Assembly: GCA_023430285.1 (NCBI GenBank)
Contig: JAEZAV010000159.1
Span: forward strand, 1 to 13,797
Reading direction: 5' to 3'
DNA length: 13,797 bases
From: Methanobacteriota archaeon
GTDB lineage: Archaea; Methanobacteriota; Methanobacteria; Methanobacteriales; Methanobacteriaceae
In this document: one piece after another, positions 4,641 through 12,386 of the stretch
Layout: each line of letters begins with the position of its first letter
Numbering within the stretch: position 1 is the stretch's first letter
Program-made: the position numbers and the translations under genes
The notes under the pieces: generated by a model
Databases searched by the model: none
What the model saw: the letters and a program-made list of their open reading frames with translations, nothing else
Told to the model about the DNA's origin: nothing

Positions 4641-7142
4641 TTAATATTTGCTTGTTTTGAAGTTTAGTTTGTAAATAGTATTTTTGTTTCCTGCTGAGTC
4701 TTTAACTGAACCTGTTGGTATAACTACTTGGTAGTTATTGAGGCTAAGCCTACTCTTTATCATTTTGAGTGTTATTGTGTTTCCTTTGATGTTTGTCACT
4801 GTTGATTTTGCAATCTTACCTGTGCTAATGTTTCTGATGTAAATCTTTGAGAAGTTGACACTTTTACTGATATTTTCATTGAACTTAATGGTTATTGGTG
4901 CTGTGAGTGATACATTTTTAGTGTTTGGTGTTGGTGCAGTTTTAACAGGTTTTGGTGCTAACTTGTCGATGGTGTAAGTCTTTGTGTAAACTGGGGATTT
5001 GTTACCAGCCAGATCCACTGCTAAATATTTCAATGTGCTTGTGGATTTGATGGTGATTGGTCCGTTGTACTTGTTGCTACATATTGTTGGTGTTTTACCG
5101 CTTAGTGTGTAATATATAGTTCCATTTTCGTTCATTATTAGTTTTACGGTTTTAGTGGTATTATAAAGTCCAGATTTAACATTTACATTTACAGTAGGCG
5201 TGTTCCTATCGATAATGTATGTTGCATTGTAAACTATAGACATGTTCCCCAATAAGTCCACAGCCAAATATTTTAAAGTTGTTGTTGATTTGATTGTTAT
5301 GGGTCCAGTGTATAAATTACTGGTAGTGGTTGGTGTACTTCCATTTGTAGTGTAATAGATTATTCCAGGTTCATTCATTGTAAGAGTCACTAATTTTGTA
5401 GTGTTATACAGTCCACCATCTGGACTAGCTTTCGCTGTGGGTATAATTGTAAACTGTAGGTTTGTCACCTTCAGGGTATTGGTGTTACTGGTATCAGAGT
5501 ATGTGGTGTCACCGGCGAATTCTGCGAGTATTGTGTAGGATCCACTAGTTTGAGTTATGGTGTATGCCAATGTTGCGATTCCATTACTGTCTGTTACAGC
5601 TGTGCCTATTATATTGCCGTTTACACTGAATTGAATAGTTTTACCACTTATTGGGACTTTTTTGTAGGTATCAGTTAAATTAGCTGTTAAATTAATTTTG
5701 TCGCCCTTTAATCCACTTATATGATTTACTACTATGGCTGTTGGTGTGTTGATATTTACATTGGTTGTCTCTGTTTGATCATCAATGGTAGTCAATAGTT
5801 TGGAAATTCCAGGTTGAAGTCCAGTAAATGTTGTTGTTGTTGATCCGTTTGTGATAGTCGAGTTAATTGGATTTACAGCCCCTTTTGTATCAGAGCTGAA
5901 ATTAACAATTAATCCATCGGGAACATGACCATTTAAGGGGTCATGATAAACCCCATTAAAATCGTGCAATAAATCTACTGTAATTGTTGATTTACCATTA
6001 ACATTTATGTTTGTTGGGTTTGAAGGTACCGATAATACAATCCAAGGATCATAAGTTACGCCTGTGCCATTTATATTGGCTGAAGGATCTGTATTAGAAC
6101 CCCACCAGTTGTATCTTGCATCTACAGTTCCAACAGAACTATGGATAGCACTACCCGTAGGTGCTGTGTTTCCTATGATTCGATTAAAATTAACCACAAC
6201 CGTACCGTAATTGTCAATAGCACCACCATAGTAACTTGCAGTGTTATTTGTGAAGGTGCTGTTATCAACAGTTAATGTAACAAAATTCATGATAGCGCCA
6301 CCACCAGCTGCATTGTTATTGGTGAATGCACTATTATTAACAGTTAAAATACGATAATTGACTATAGCACCACCATAGGGTGCGTTGTTATTTGTGAAAG
6401 TACTGTTATCCACAGTTAAAAAAGTACCATGGTTATCTATGGCACCACCATAGTTTGCACTGTTACTTGTGAAAGTACTATTATAAACTGCCATAGGACC
6501 GTTATTATCGAGAGCACCTCCTTCCGAAGTTGCAGTGTTATTTGTGAAAGTACCATTAACAACAGTTAAGGTACCAAAATTATTGATTGCACCACCACCA
6601 ATAGTTGCATTGTTATTCCTGAAAGTACTATTACTAACAGTTAAAATACCATTATTTTCGATGGCACCATATTTCGCTGTTGCGTTTGTTAATGTTAAAT
6701 TAATGATGGTGAGGTTTACTCCCATTGCTATTGTGAAAATACTGTTTCCAGATTGATTACCATTGATTATGGTATTAACCTGATTTTCCCCCATAATAAT
6801 CATATCTGTATTTATTTGGATATTACTCTCATTGTAGGTTCCACGGGCTATATGAACTGTTCCGTTTGGTTTTATTGTTCCTGTAGCATTTTCTATTGTT
6901 GCTTTAGGTCCGTTTAAGCCGCCAGTCCATGTAGAATTAAGACCATTATAATCATCGTTTCCTGAGGAACTAACATAAATTGAATCACCTGAAGCAGCTG
7001 ATACATTGTCCATACCATAAGAAAAGATAATCATTAACCCAAATAAAATAAGCCCAAAAATTAATAAATTATCTTTACTAAAACTCCCTAATCTATTTCT
7101 AGAACTATTAAATCGTCCTATAATTGCTTTCACCCCGCCCAT
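4641..7142 (-). CDS. Secreted adhesin-like protein with parallel beta-helix and Ig-like domains (adhesin 1)
   Basis: The 833-residue protein is probably exported to the cell surface. A signal sequence occupies about 25-50 (hydrophobic 25-41, likely cleavage after VSAA at 50). A beta-helix region follows (about 52-350), including seven rungs of 24-25 residues from 158 to 330 built on GGAI-N-G-LTV-NSTF-NN, and ends in the cap motif NWWGSN (345-350). Then come an Ig-like domain (about 370-465), a second Ig-like domain of the bacterial group 3 type (466-558), two repeats resembling the chitobiase C-terminal fold (about 568-645 and 648-726, each with GLYNTTK, IYYT and LKYLAVDL-GN), and a C-terminal Big_5/SbsA-type Ig domain (728-833). 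No membrane helix, sortase-type signal or pseudomurein-binding repeat closes the protein. Asn-X-Ser/Thr sites are very frequent. Start: a TATA box lies about 31 bp upstream. The target of adhesion is unknown. Confidence 0.85.
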   Translation of the reverse strand: MGGVKAIIGRFNSSRNRLGSFSKDNLLIFGLILFGLMIIFSYGMDNVSAASGDSIYVSSSGNDDYNGLNSTWTGGLNGPKATIENATGTIKPNGTVHIARGTYNESNIQINTDMIIMGENQVNTIINGNQSGNSIFTIAMGVNLTIINLTLTNATAKYGAIENNGILTVSNSTFRNNNATIGGGAINNFGTLTVVNGTFTNNTATSEGGALDNNGPMAVYNSTFTSNSANYGGAIDNHGTFLTVDNSTFTNNNAPYGGAIVNYRILTVNNSAFTNNNAAGGGAIMNFVTLTVDNSTFTNNTASYYGGAIDNYGTVVVNFNRIIGNTAPTGSAIHSSVGTVDARYNWWGSNTDPSANINGTGVTYDPWIVLSVPSNPTNINVNGKSTITVDLLHDFNGVYHDPLNGHVPDGLIVNFSSDTKGAVNPINSTITNGSTTTTFTGLQPGISKLLTTIDDQTETTNVNINTPTAIVVNHISGLKGDKINLTANLTDTYKKVPISGKTIQFSVNGNIIGTAVTDSNGIATLAYTITQTSGSYTILAEFAGDTTYSDTSNTNTLKVTNLQFTIIPTAKASPDGGLYNTTKLVTLTMNEPGIIYYTTNGSTPTTTSNLYTGPITIKSTTTLKYLAVDLLGNMSIVYNATYIIDRNTPTVNVNVKSGLYNTTKTVKLIMNENGTIYYTLSGKTPTICSNKYNGPITIKSTSTLKYLAVDLAGNKSPVYTKTYTIDKLAPKPVKTAPTPNTKNVSLTAPITIKFNENISKSVNFSKIYIRNISTGKIAKSTVTNIKGNTITLKMIKSRLSLNNYQVVIPTGSVKDSAGNKNTIYKLNFKTSKY
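6153..6671 (-). repeat. Seven tandem 72-75 bp coding repeats (beta-helix rungs)
   Basis: The DNA for residues 158-330 of adhesin 1 repeats with a 72-75 bp period. On the plus strand the recurring cores are GCACCACCA, GTTATTTGTGAAAGTAC and AACAGTTAA. Copies are clearly related but not identical, so unequal recombination could add or remove rungs. These are protein-coding repeats, not a CRISPR array: there are no constant repeats with unique spacers. Confidence 0.8.
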
Positions 7143-7167
7143 CTTAGATTCTCAACTAAAATTATAA

Positions 7168-7179
7168 TATAAATATATC
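7168..7179 (-). promoter_or_regulatory. TATA box of adhesin 1
   Basis: On the minus strand ATATATTTATAT is centred about 31 bp from the ATG at 7142. Transcription would start near 7147, leaving a leader of only about five nucleotides, consistent with the lack of a ribosome binding site. Confidence 0.5.
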
Positions 7180-7250
7180 TAACATTTTAATAACCATATA
7201 TATTTATTATTACAACATAATAACAAATTTTATATATCAAAACAAGATTT

Positions 7251-7266
7251 TGTGACGTAATTCACA
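7251..7266. promoter_or_regulatory. TGTGA-N6-TCACA palindrome, candidate regulator site
   Basis: TGTGA and TCACA are perfect inverted arms around CGTAAT. This is the same layout as the binding site of Crp-family regulators. It sits about 109 bp upstream of adhesin 1 and 215 bp upstream of adhesin 2. Whether the organism has a Crp/Fnr-type protein is not visible here. Confidence 0.35.
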
Positions 7267-7300
7267 TACTATGGAGTTATTAAAGTAAAATAGTAACCTA

Positions 7301-7314
7301 TTTGAATATTCAAA
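7301..7314. promoter_or_regulatory. Perfect 14-bp palindrome TTTGAATATTCAAA
   Basis: This sequence equals its own reverse complement without a spacer. A second ATTCAAA half lies 50 bp downstream at 7358-7364. The position between two divergent surface-protein genes fits an operator, but AT-rich palindromes also arise by chance. Confidence 0.35.
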
Positions 7315-7480
7315 CAATTTTACCCGACCAATAAATAAAGAATGAATATTTAAAGACATTCAAATTAATTTATTGTGGATTAAAAATTTTAAACTGTCTT
7401 ATTTGATCGACAAGTATATTAATACATTTTGTACTAGTAAAGGTTAATAACGGATGTATTACTATTTACGTGACTAAAAA

Positions 7481-9532
7481 ATGGGGGTTAAAATGTTTAA
7501 AAATGATAGATATTTATTATTTTTCATGTTTTTTGCTTTATTTTTCTTTATATCAACAACAGGGACAGTGTGTGCAGCATCCAACTCTACAATATATGTA
7601 AGCACCCATGGTAATGATACTTGGGACGGGCAAACTGCAATTTGGAACGGTAATAGTGGTCCTAAAGCAACAATATCCAATGCAACAGCCACAACTGCAA
7701 CAAATGGAACCATATATGTAGCTAACGGTAGATATGGAGAATGTTGCATATCACTATTTAGAAACATCACCATAATTGGTGAAGGTCAGGATCAAACCAT
7801 CATCGATGCATCTGGGAAAAATACTATTTTCACCATACCACCAGGTGTAACCGCCACTTTAATAAATTTAACATTGACAAATGGACATTATGGTGCAATT
7901 TGGAACTATGGAAAATTAAACTTAATTAACTGTACATTTGACAGTAATAATGCATATGAAGGGGCAGCCATTGACAATCAGCCCAGCGGAATATTAAACA
8001 TAACTAACTGTGTTTTTAGTAACAACGTTGCAAGTGCATATGGTGCGATCATAGCAATGGGTCCATTAACAGTAAAAAACACCACTTTTTTCAACAACAG
8101 TGCATATGATGGAGGAGCCATAACAGTTTTTAGTTCTAATGTGAGTATAATTGACTCTAATTTCTACAACAACTCTGCATTTGAAGGTGGGGCAATTTAT
8201 ACTGATGTTAATGGTCCTGAAACTAATATTACTGCTAATTATAATCGTTTTATAGGTAACAAAGGTTACAGTACTGTTGAGGGTAATTTGAATGCGGATA
8301 ATAATTGGTGGGGAACCAATACTCCTGATTTCAATCAACTGATCTTTGGTTATGTCAAATCAGATTCTTGGTTGATACTCAGCAATTTATCAGCAAATCC
8401 AATCATCATACAAAAAAATGGTTATTCAACTATAACAGCCCATTTATTATCCTATAATGGAGTGTCCAATACTACAAACCCAATTACAGAATCTGTGTCT
8501 ATACCCATAACATTTACTACATCACTGGGCTACTTGAACACAAACTATACAACACTGGAAAATGGTATTGCATCAACACTGTTCACCTCAGGTTATACAG
8601 GGATAGCCAATATCAGTGCGACTGTGGACAATCAAACTACAAATATTTTAGTTCTCATCGATACTCCACTCAGCATTGTATCGGTAGATCCCACAAACAA
8701 AACAATAATAAACAACACCCATGAAACAATTACAATTAGATTTAACAAGCCAATATTGGCTGGAAGTTCCTATAATAATATAAGCATTAAAGGACCTACA
8801 GGACAACCTGTTCCATTGGTTGCATCAATAAATAACGATACTTTAACTTTAATACCTACAAAGTACTGCAATAATGGAATTTATACCCTAAATATTCCTT
8901 TAAATGGAGTAACAGACTGGTTAGGATATGGATTAGAATCTGTTTATACTTCACAATTTACTTTGGATACTAAAACACCCGTAGTAACTGCGAATCCTAG
9001 AAGTGGTCTATTCAACAACAATCAACTCATAAACATCATGATGAACGAAGCTGGAACCATATATTACACGATAAATGGAACAAAACCAACAAATAATAGT
9101 TTGGTTTACAATAAACCCCTTAATATCAGCACATCAACCACTTTGAAGTTTTTTGGAATTGATTTAGCTGGAAACAAATCACCAGTCAACACCCAAGTTT
9201 ACACCATAGATAAGGTAGTACCAAAACCTGTAGCAACCACACCCATTAACAACACTAAAAATATATCCTTAACTTCAGCTATAACCATTAAATTCAATGA
9301 AAAGATCATGAAGGGAGTCAATTTTTCAAATATTCACATTAAAAACTTGACCACAGGCAAGATCACAAAAACAACCATCAAGATAACAGGAAACGAACTA
9401 ACCATTAAAATGACAAAAAGCAGATTAAGCCTCAATAAATATGAGGTTTACATACCCACAAATGCAGTGAAGGACACAAAAGGGAACAACAACACAAAGT
9501 ACGTTCTAAACTTTAAGACTGGTAAGTATTAA
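7481..9532 (+). CDS. Secreted adhesin-like protein with parallel beta-helix and Ig-like domains (adhesin 2)
   Basis: The 683-residue protein is a divergent paralogue of adhesin 1. A signal peptide covers 1-33 (hydrophobic 11-28, likely cleavage after VCAA). The mature chain starts SNSTIYVSTHGNDTWDG, matching SGDSIYVSSSGNDDYNG in its partner. The beta-helix (about 36-280) has fewer, less regular rungs and ends in NWWGTN (275-280). It is followed by an Ig-like domain (about 300-393), a Big_5-like domain (395-496), one chitobiase-C-terminal-like repeat (500-577 with GLFNNNQ, IYYT and LKFFGIDLAGNKSP) and a final Big_5-type domain (579-683). Both proteins end with the same SRLSLN-Y-V-IPT-VKD-GN-LNFKT-KY pattern. 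There is no C-terminal anchor. The ATG at 7481 has GTGA 7 nt upstream and gives MGVK, like MGGVK in adhesin 1; an ATG at 7493 preceded by GGGGGTTAAA is a good alternative. Ligand unknown. Confidence 0.85.
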   Translation: MGVKMFKNDRYLLFFMFFALFFFISTTGTVCAASNSTIYVSTHGNDTWDGQTAIWNGNSGPKATISNATATTATNGTIYVANGRYGECCISLFRNITIIGEGQDQTIIDASGKNTIFTIPPGVTATLINLTLTNGHYGAIWNYGKLNLINCTFDSNNAYEGAAIDNQPSGILNITNCVFSNNVASAYGAIIAMGPLTVKNTTFFNNSAYDGGAITVFSSNVSIIDSNFYNNSAFEGGAIYTDVNGPETNITANYNRFIGNKGYSTVEGNLNADNNWWGTNTPDFNQLIFGYVKSDSWLILSNLSANPIIIQKNGYSTITAHLLSYNGVSNTTNPITESVSIPITFTTSLGYLNTNYTTLENGIASTLFTSGYTGIANISATVDNQTTNILVLIDTPLSIVSVDPTNKTIINNTHETITIRFNKPILAGSSYNNISIKGPTGQPVPLVASINNDTLTLIPTKYCNNGIYTLNIPLNGVTDWLGYGLESVYTSQFTLDTKTPVVTANPRSGLFNNNQLINIMMNEAGTIYYTINGTKPTNNSLVYNKPLNISTSTTLKFFGIDLAGNKSPVNTQVYTIDKVVPKPVATTPINNTKNISLTSAITIKFNEKIMKGVNFSNIHIKNLTTGKITKTTIKITGNELTIKMTKSRLSLNKYEVYIPTNAVKDTKGNNNTKYVLNFKTGKY

Positions 9533-9545
9533 ATTCAATTTCCTC

Positions 9546-9552
9546 TTTTTTT
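9546..9552 (+). terminator. T-tract terminator of adhesin 2
   Basis: A run of seven T (CTTTTTTTAA) begins about 14 bp after the adhesin 2 stop. The rest of the convergent gap to 9662 shows nothing else that I can identify. Confidence 0.45.
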
Positions 9553-9662
9553 AATGTGTGCCCAGTAATATAAGTTCTAAATTCGTTTCATTTTAAAATG
9601 TCCAGATATACTTAATGATTTCAAATAATTAGCAATAAAACCAAAATAGGATATTTTTATCT

Positions 9663-10073
9663 TTATTCAAAGTAAACCTTGCCGCAACTATAACAACAGC
9701 CTTTGTGGACGCAAATAGTTCCTCCACACTCGGAACAAGTCCATTTTTTGGCTTCATCTGCTAAAAAGTTTTTCATACCATTATCACGTATGGATCTAAG
9801 GTTAGTTATCATACTCATATGGTACTTCTTAGTGTATCTTTTATCGAGATGTTTTAATTTATCGCATGGAAAATCTTCGCATTCGAAGCAGAACTCAGCA
9901 TCTCCATTTTCAAATATTTCACAGTTTTTTATTTTACAGTTTACTTTAGTAATGGATTTGTTATCATCCGGCCCTCTGCAGCCTGGACATTTATTTCGCT
10001 CCCTTAAAAATGCCATGCATAATGCACAGTTCATTCCACATGGAGCAATTAATGAATGATTTTGGGTGTTCAT
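9663..10073 (-). CDS. DUF3795 cysteine-rich protein
   Basis: The 136-residue protein has the layout of the DUF3795 family, whose function is unknown. It opens with MNTQNHSLIAPCGMNCALCM, and the APCGxxCxxC motif is the family signature. Further cysteines follow in CPGC, CKIKNC, CFECEDFPC and a C-terminal set CSECGGTICVHKGCCYSCGK, about 17 in all, which suggests bound zinc or iron-sulfur clusters. No membrane segment or signal peptide is seen, so it is likely cytoplasmic. The open frame extends 18 codons further upstream to 10127, but I chose the ATG at 10073 because AGGAGT (minus strand, near 10082-10087) stands about 8-9 nt before it and the family motif starts just after. The gene is convergent with adhesin 2 and appears to be transcribed alone. 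Confidence 0.85.
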   Translation of the reverse strand: MNTQNHSLIAPCGMNCALCMAFLRERNKCPGCRGPDDNKSITKVNCKIKNCEIFENGDAEFCFECEDFPCDKLKHLDKRYTKKYHMSMITNLRSIRDNGMKNFLADEAKKWTCSECGGTICVHKGCCYSCGKVYFE

Positions 10074-10140
10074 AACATATAACTCCTGATCCTGTGTTGA
10101 AATTAGAGGGATACCACAATATTTCATTTTTCAAAATCTT

Positions 10141-10185
10141 GGCTTAAAATCCCCATCATAGTATGTTTCGGATTGGGCTTAAAAT
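10141..10185. repeat. Two 10-bp direct repeats upstream of the DUF3795 gene
   Basis: GGCTTAAAAT occurs at 10141-10150 and 10176-10185, 35 bp apart. The pair lies 68-112 bp upstream of the ATG at 10073, in an otherwise featureless stretch, so it may be a pair of regulator sites. Confidence 0.35.
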
Positions 10186-10259
10186 TACTCATTAAACTAC
10201 TATTTTTGGGAATTATATGTTTAATTCTTCATAAAAATAGGTTTACTCAATTATCATTC

Positions 10260-10284
10260 AAAAAAAAATAAAAAAAATAAAAAA
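10260..10284 (-). terminator. Long T-rich tract downstream of the YhgE-like gene
   Basis: On the minus strand this is a 25-bp run of T broken by only two A residues, about 90-115 bp past the stop at 10376. With the upstream hairpin at 10332-10360 it probably ends the transcript. The remaining gap to 10128 holds only the direct repeats described separately. Confidence 0.5.
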
Positions 10285-10331
10285 GAAGTGTTGATTGTTT
10301 TAACGAATTAAAATTATTAATGTCACGAAGA

Positions 10332-10360
10332 AATATGGGAATTTGGTTGATTCCCATATT
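10332..10360 (-). terminator. Perfect 11-bp stem-loop just after the YhgE-like gene
   Basis: AATATGGGAAT (10332-10342) and ATTCCCATATT (10350-10360) are perfect inverted arms around a 7-nt loop. The hairpin begins 15 bp after the stop codon. It has no T-run directly behind it, so it may stabilise the mRNA 3' end, with termination at the T-tract at 10260-10284. Confidence 0.6.
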
Positions 10361-10375
10361 CATGACTCTAACAGT

Positions 10376-12280
10376 TTAAAACAGTCCACTCTCTTTTAAC
10401 TTGTCTTCCATGAGATGTGCACGTTTGTTCATTTTTTCCTTTATGATCAGGCTCACCACAAAGAATGCTAGGGTAAATAATCCCAGTATTACCATGTTGT
10501 ACCAGTAGGTGCTCCATATTACTCCCCCTACAATTTCCCTCAGTGCACCTACACCGTAGGATACTGGGAGGTATGGATGTATTGCCTGGAAGGTATTGGG
10601 CAGTACCTGGAGTGGGAATATTCCACCTGTTGCAGTTATTTGGAACACCAGTATAACTATTGCAAGGCTTTTACCTGCATTTCCCAGTGTTGATGTCATG
10701 GAGTAAACTATTATCATGGTACATATTCCAATGAACAGCGTGGTCAAAAGGAACAGTAACGATGATGTCATTTGAACACCTAGGAGTATGGATCCAATAC
10801 CTGCAAGGAGTGCTTGGAAGAACCCTATTATGAGGAAGAGTCCCATTCTTCCTATGTAAATGCTCTCAGCATTGTACTTCTTCCTGGATTTAACCCTCAT
10901 ACTTATCATAGCAACTGAAATTAAGCTTCCAATCCATAATGATATTGGTATGTAAAATGGTGCCAGTGCAGATCCGTAGTTAGCTATTGGGTACATGTCG
11001 TCCTGATCCAGCACAACTGGAGATTGGAAGTAGTTTTGTACAGCTGTCTGGTTCTTATCTGAGAATGCTATCAGGTTGTCTATATCAGATTCGCTTATGG
11101 AGTTGATCTTTGCAGTTGCAACTGGAATTTCAGACTTTATTGCAGGCCATTTAGAGTTAACAACACTGAGCTCTGATGCTGCTGTGTTTATCTGGTTGCC
11201 TATGTTTGCCCTGTTGTTAGCAAGGAGATTTACAGCGTCGTCCATGGTGTCTATGGCAGTTTTAAGTTTGGTAAGATCCCCAGTTGGACTGGTGCCGTTA
11301 TTGAGGTCTGCTGCTACCTGTTTAAGTATGGTCAAGGTGTTGTTAACATAATTTATGTCTGTTTCCACCTGTTTTATGATGGGTAACAGGTTTTGATCGC
11401 CAGTTACGTCGTATAAACTTTGCAGTACATCATCCACAAATTTCAAAAGGACTAACGCATCATTTAACTGCGATTCCATGTTTGTTATGGTTGTTTTCGC
11501 CTTTTGAGGATCAGAGGCCACTTCATTGTAGAGGTTGTCGTACAAGCTCCTTACCTTGTTTGAGTTGGTTTGAACTTCAGGTAGTGCTGCATTAACCTTT
11601 GGCCAGACAGTCTGTACAGTTGACATGTCTGAATTTGCCTGTCCAATTGTGGAGTCGATTGTTCCTATTTTTCCATTTAATTCGTTCATAAATGCTTTGG
11701 CCTTGAGGAACGTTGCCTTGTTTTGTGCCATCAAATTACCAACATCACTTAATTTGCCGAATATGATACCATCAACAGTTTGAACAACTTGATCATTAAT
11801 TTGTGATTGTAATGTGTCCATTCCTGCGTTTGTTATCCTGGTTGCTACGGGATTGGTTTTTTCGTTGGCTATGTACTCTATGTGGGCTGGTTGAGGTGTG
11901 GTGTTCTGAATGGAGAGCAGGTTTTCTGTGAAGTTACTGGGTATTATCAGTGCGGCGTAATATTTCCCGTTTTTCACACCATCCATGGCAGTGTCCTTGT
12001 CAACAAATTGCCAGCTGAATTTGGTGTTGTTTTTCAGTTCATCCACAACCATGCTTCCGACATTGTATTGTGTGCCGTTTAATGAGTATCCTACATCCTC
12101 ATTTACAACTGCCACTTCAATGTTGGATGTCTTTGAGTAGGGATCCCATGTGGCTTGTATATTTAAAAGTGCGTACAGTGAAGGGATTATAATTATCACA
12201 AAAATGACTATCATAACCGCTGGACTGTGTAACGCGGTTTTAATATCATTTTTAAATATTTCTCTTACGTCTTTAATCAT
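10376..12280 (-). CDS. YhgE/Pip-type membrane protein (ABC-2-like permease fold)
   Basis: The 634-residue protein has the YhgE/Pip layout. One N-terminal membrane segment (about 20-40, VMIVIFVIIIIPSLYALLN) is followed by a large extracytoplasmic region (about 41-440) beginning with the family sequence NIQATWDPYSKTSNIEVAVVNEDVGY, then helical, coiled-coil-like stretches (about 180-400). Five membrane segments follow (about 441-461, 480-501, 507-529, 537-557, 594-613), a pattern of ABC-2-type transporter permeases. Bacterial relatives include the phage infection protein Pip and YhgE and are linked to envelope export; no ATPase gene is adjacent here. The frame extends upstream to a TTG at 12322, but a TATA box lies within that extension (12321-12328), so I chose the ATG at 12280. 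It follows the TetR gene by 106 bp on the same strand, a common arrangement for efflux-type genes under local repression. Substrate unknown. Confidence 0.85.
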   Translation of the reverse strand: MIKDVREIFKNDIKTALHSPAVMIVIFVIIIIPSLYALLNIQATWDPYSKTSNIEVAVVNEDVGYSLNGTQYNVGSMVVDELKNNTKFSWQFVDKDTAMDGVKNGKYYAALIIPSNFTENLLSIQNTTPQPAHIEYIANEKTNPVATRITNAGMDTLQSQINDQVVQTVDGIIFGKLSDVGNLMAQNKATFLKAKAFMNELNGKIGTIDSTIGQANSDMSTVQTVWPKVNAALPEVQTNSNKVRSLYDNLYNEVASDPQKAKTTITNMESQLNDALVLLKFVDDVLQSLYDVTGDQNLLPIIKQVETDINYVNNTLTILKQVAADLNNGTSPTGDLTKLKTAIDTMDDAVNLLANNRANIGNQINTAASELSVVNSKWPAIKSEIPVATAKINSISESDIDNLIAFSDKNQTAVQNYFQSPVVLDQDDMYPIANYGSALAPFYIPISLWIGSLISVAMISMRVKSRKKYNAESIYIGRMGLFLIIGFFQALLAGIGSILLGVQMTSSLLFLLTTLFIGICTMIIVYSMTSTLGNAGKSLAIVILVFQITATGGIFPLQVLPNTFQAIHPYLPVSYGVGALREIVGGVIWSTYWYNMVILGLFTLAFFVVSLIIKEKMNKRAHLMEDKLKESGLF

Positions 12281-12320
12281 AATTATCAAATCCAATATGA
12301 TTCTAATCCACTGTTCAATC

Positions 12321-12328
12321 AATATAAA
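12321..12328 (-). promoter_or_regulatory. TATA box of the YhgE-like gene
   Basis: On the minus strand TTTATATT would set transcription start near 12298, about 18 nt before the ATG at 12280. Its presence indicates that the gene has its own promoter and need not depend on read-through from the TetR gene. Confidence 0.55.
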
Positions 12329-12364
12329 CTTGTTTTCAGTTCTTTATTATCAATCAAAACAAGT
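12328..12364. promoter_or_regulatory. Inverted repeat abutting the YhgE-like gene's TATA box, candidate TetR operator
   Basis: ACTTGTTTT (12328-12336) and AAAACAAGT (12356-12364) are perfect 9-bp arms separated by 19 bp. One arm abuts the TATA box, covering the position of the TFB recognition element. The arms carry the CAAGT/ACTTG core that also forms the palindrome at the TetR gene's own promoter. Binding by the adjacent TetR protein is inferred, not shown. Confidence 0.45.
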
Positions 12365-12386
12365 AAAATTTCTTTTATTGTAATTT

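Larger units (their letters stand above)
7143..7480. other. Shared promoter region of the two divergent adhesin genes
   Basis: This 338-bp AT-rich gap contains no gene. It holds the adhesin 1 TATA box (7168-7179), a further TATA-like TTTTATATATC (7228-7238), the symmetric site TGTGACGTAATTCACA (7251-7266), the perfect palindrome TTTGAATATTCAAA (7301-7314), a second ATTCAAA (7358-7364), and a TATA-like GTATATTAATAC (7413-7424) suited to adhesin 2. Joint regulation of both genes from here is likely but unproven. Confidence 0.55.

Noticed and set aside
6153..6671. Regular repeats resembling a CRISPR array
   Set aside because: The repeats are degenerate, lie in frame within adhesin 1 and encode beta-helix rungs; there are no constant repeats with unique spacers.
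6535..6756. 73-codon frame antisense to adhesin 1
   Set aside because: It mirrors the repetitive coding sequence of adhesin 1, and similar frames arise from the same repeats.
4641..9532. Inversion of the adhesin pair through their inverted C-terminal coding regions
   Set aside because: The C-terminal parts are similar in protein but show no long identical DNA that would favour homologous recombination, and no recombinase gene or site is present.
11076..11351. 91-codon frame antisense to the YhgE-like gene, and other antisense frames at 9703-10059 and 12754-13050
   Set aside because: All lie opposite well-supported genes, lack ribosome binding sites and show no recognisable family features.
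12281..12322. Upstream TTG start for the YhgE-like gene
   Set aside because: The extension ends against the promoter TATA box (12321-12328), so it would not be within the mRNA.
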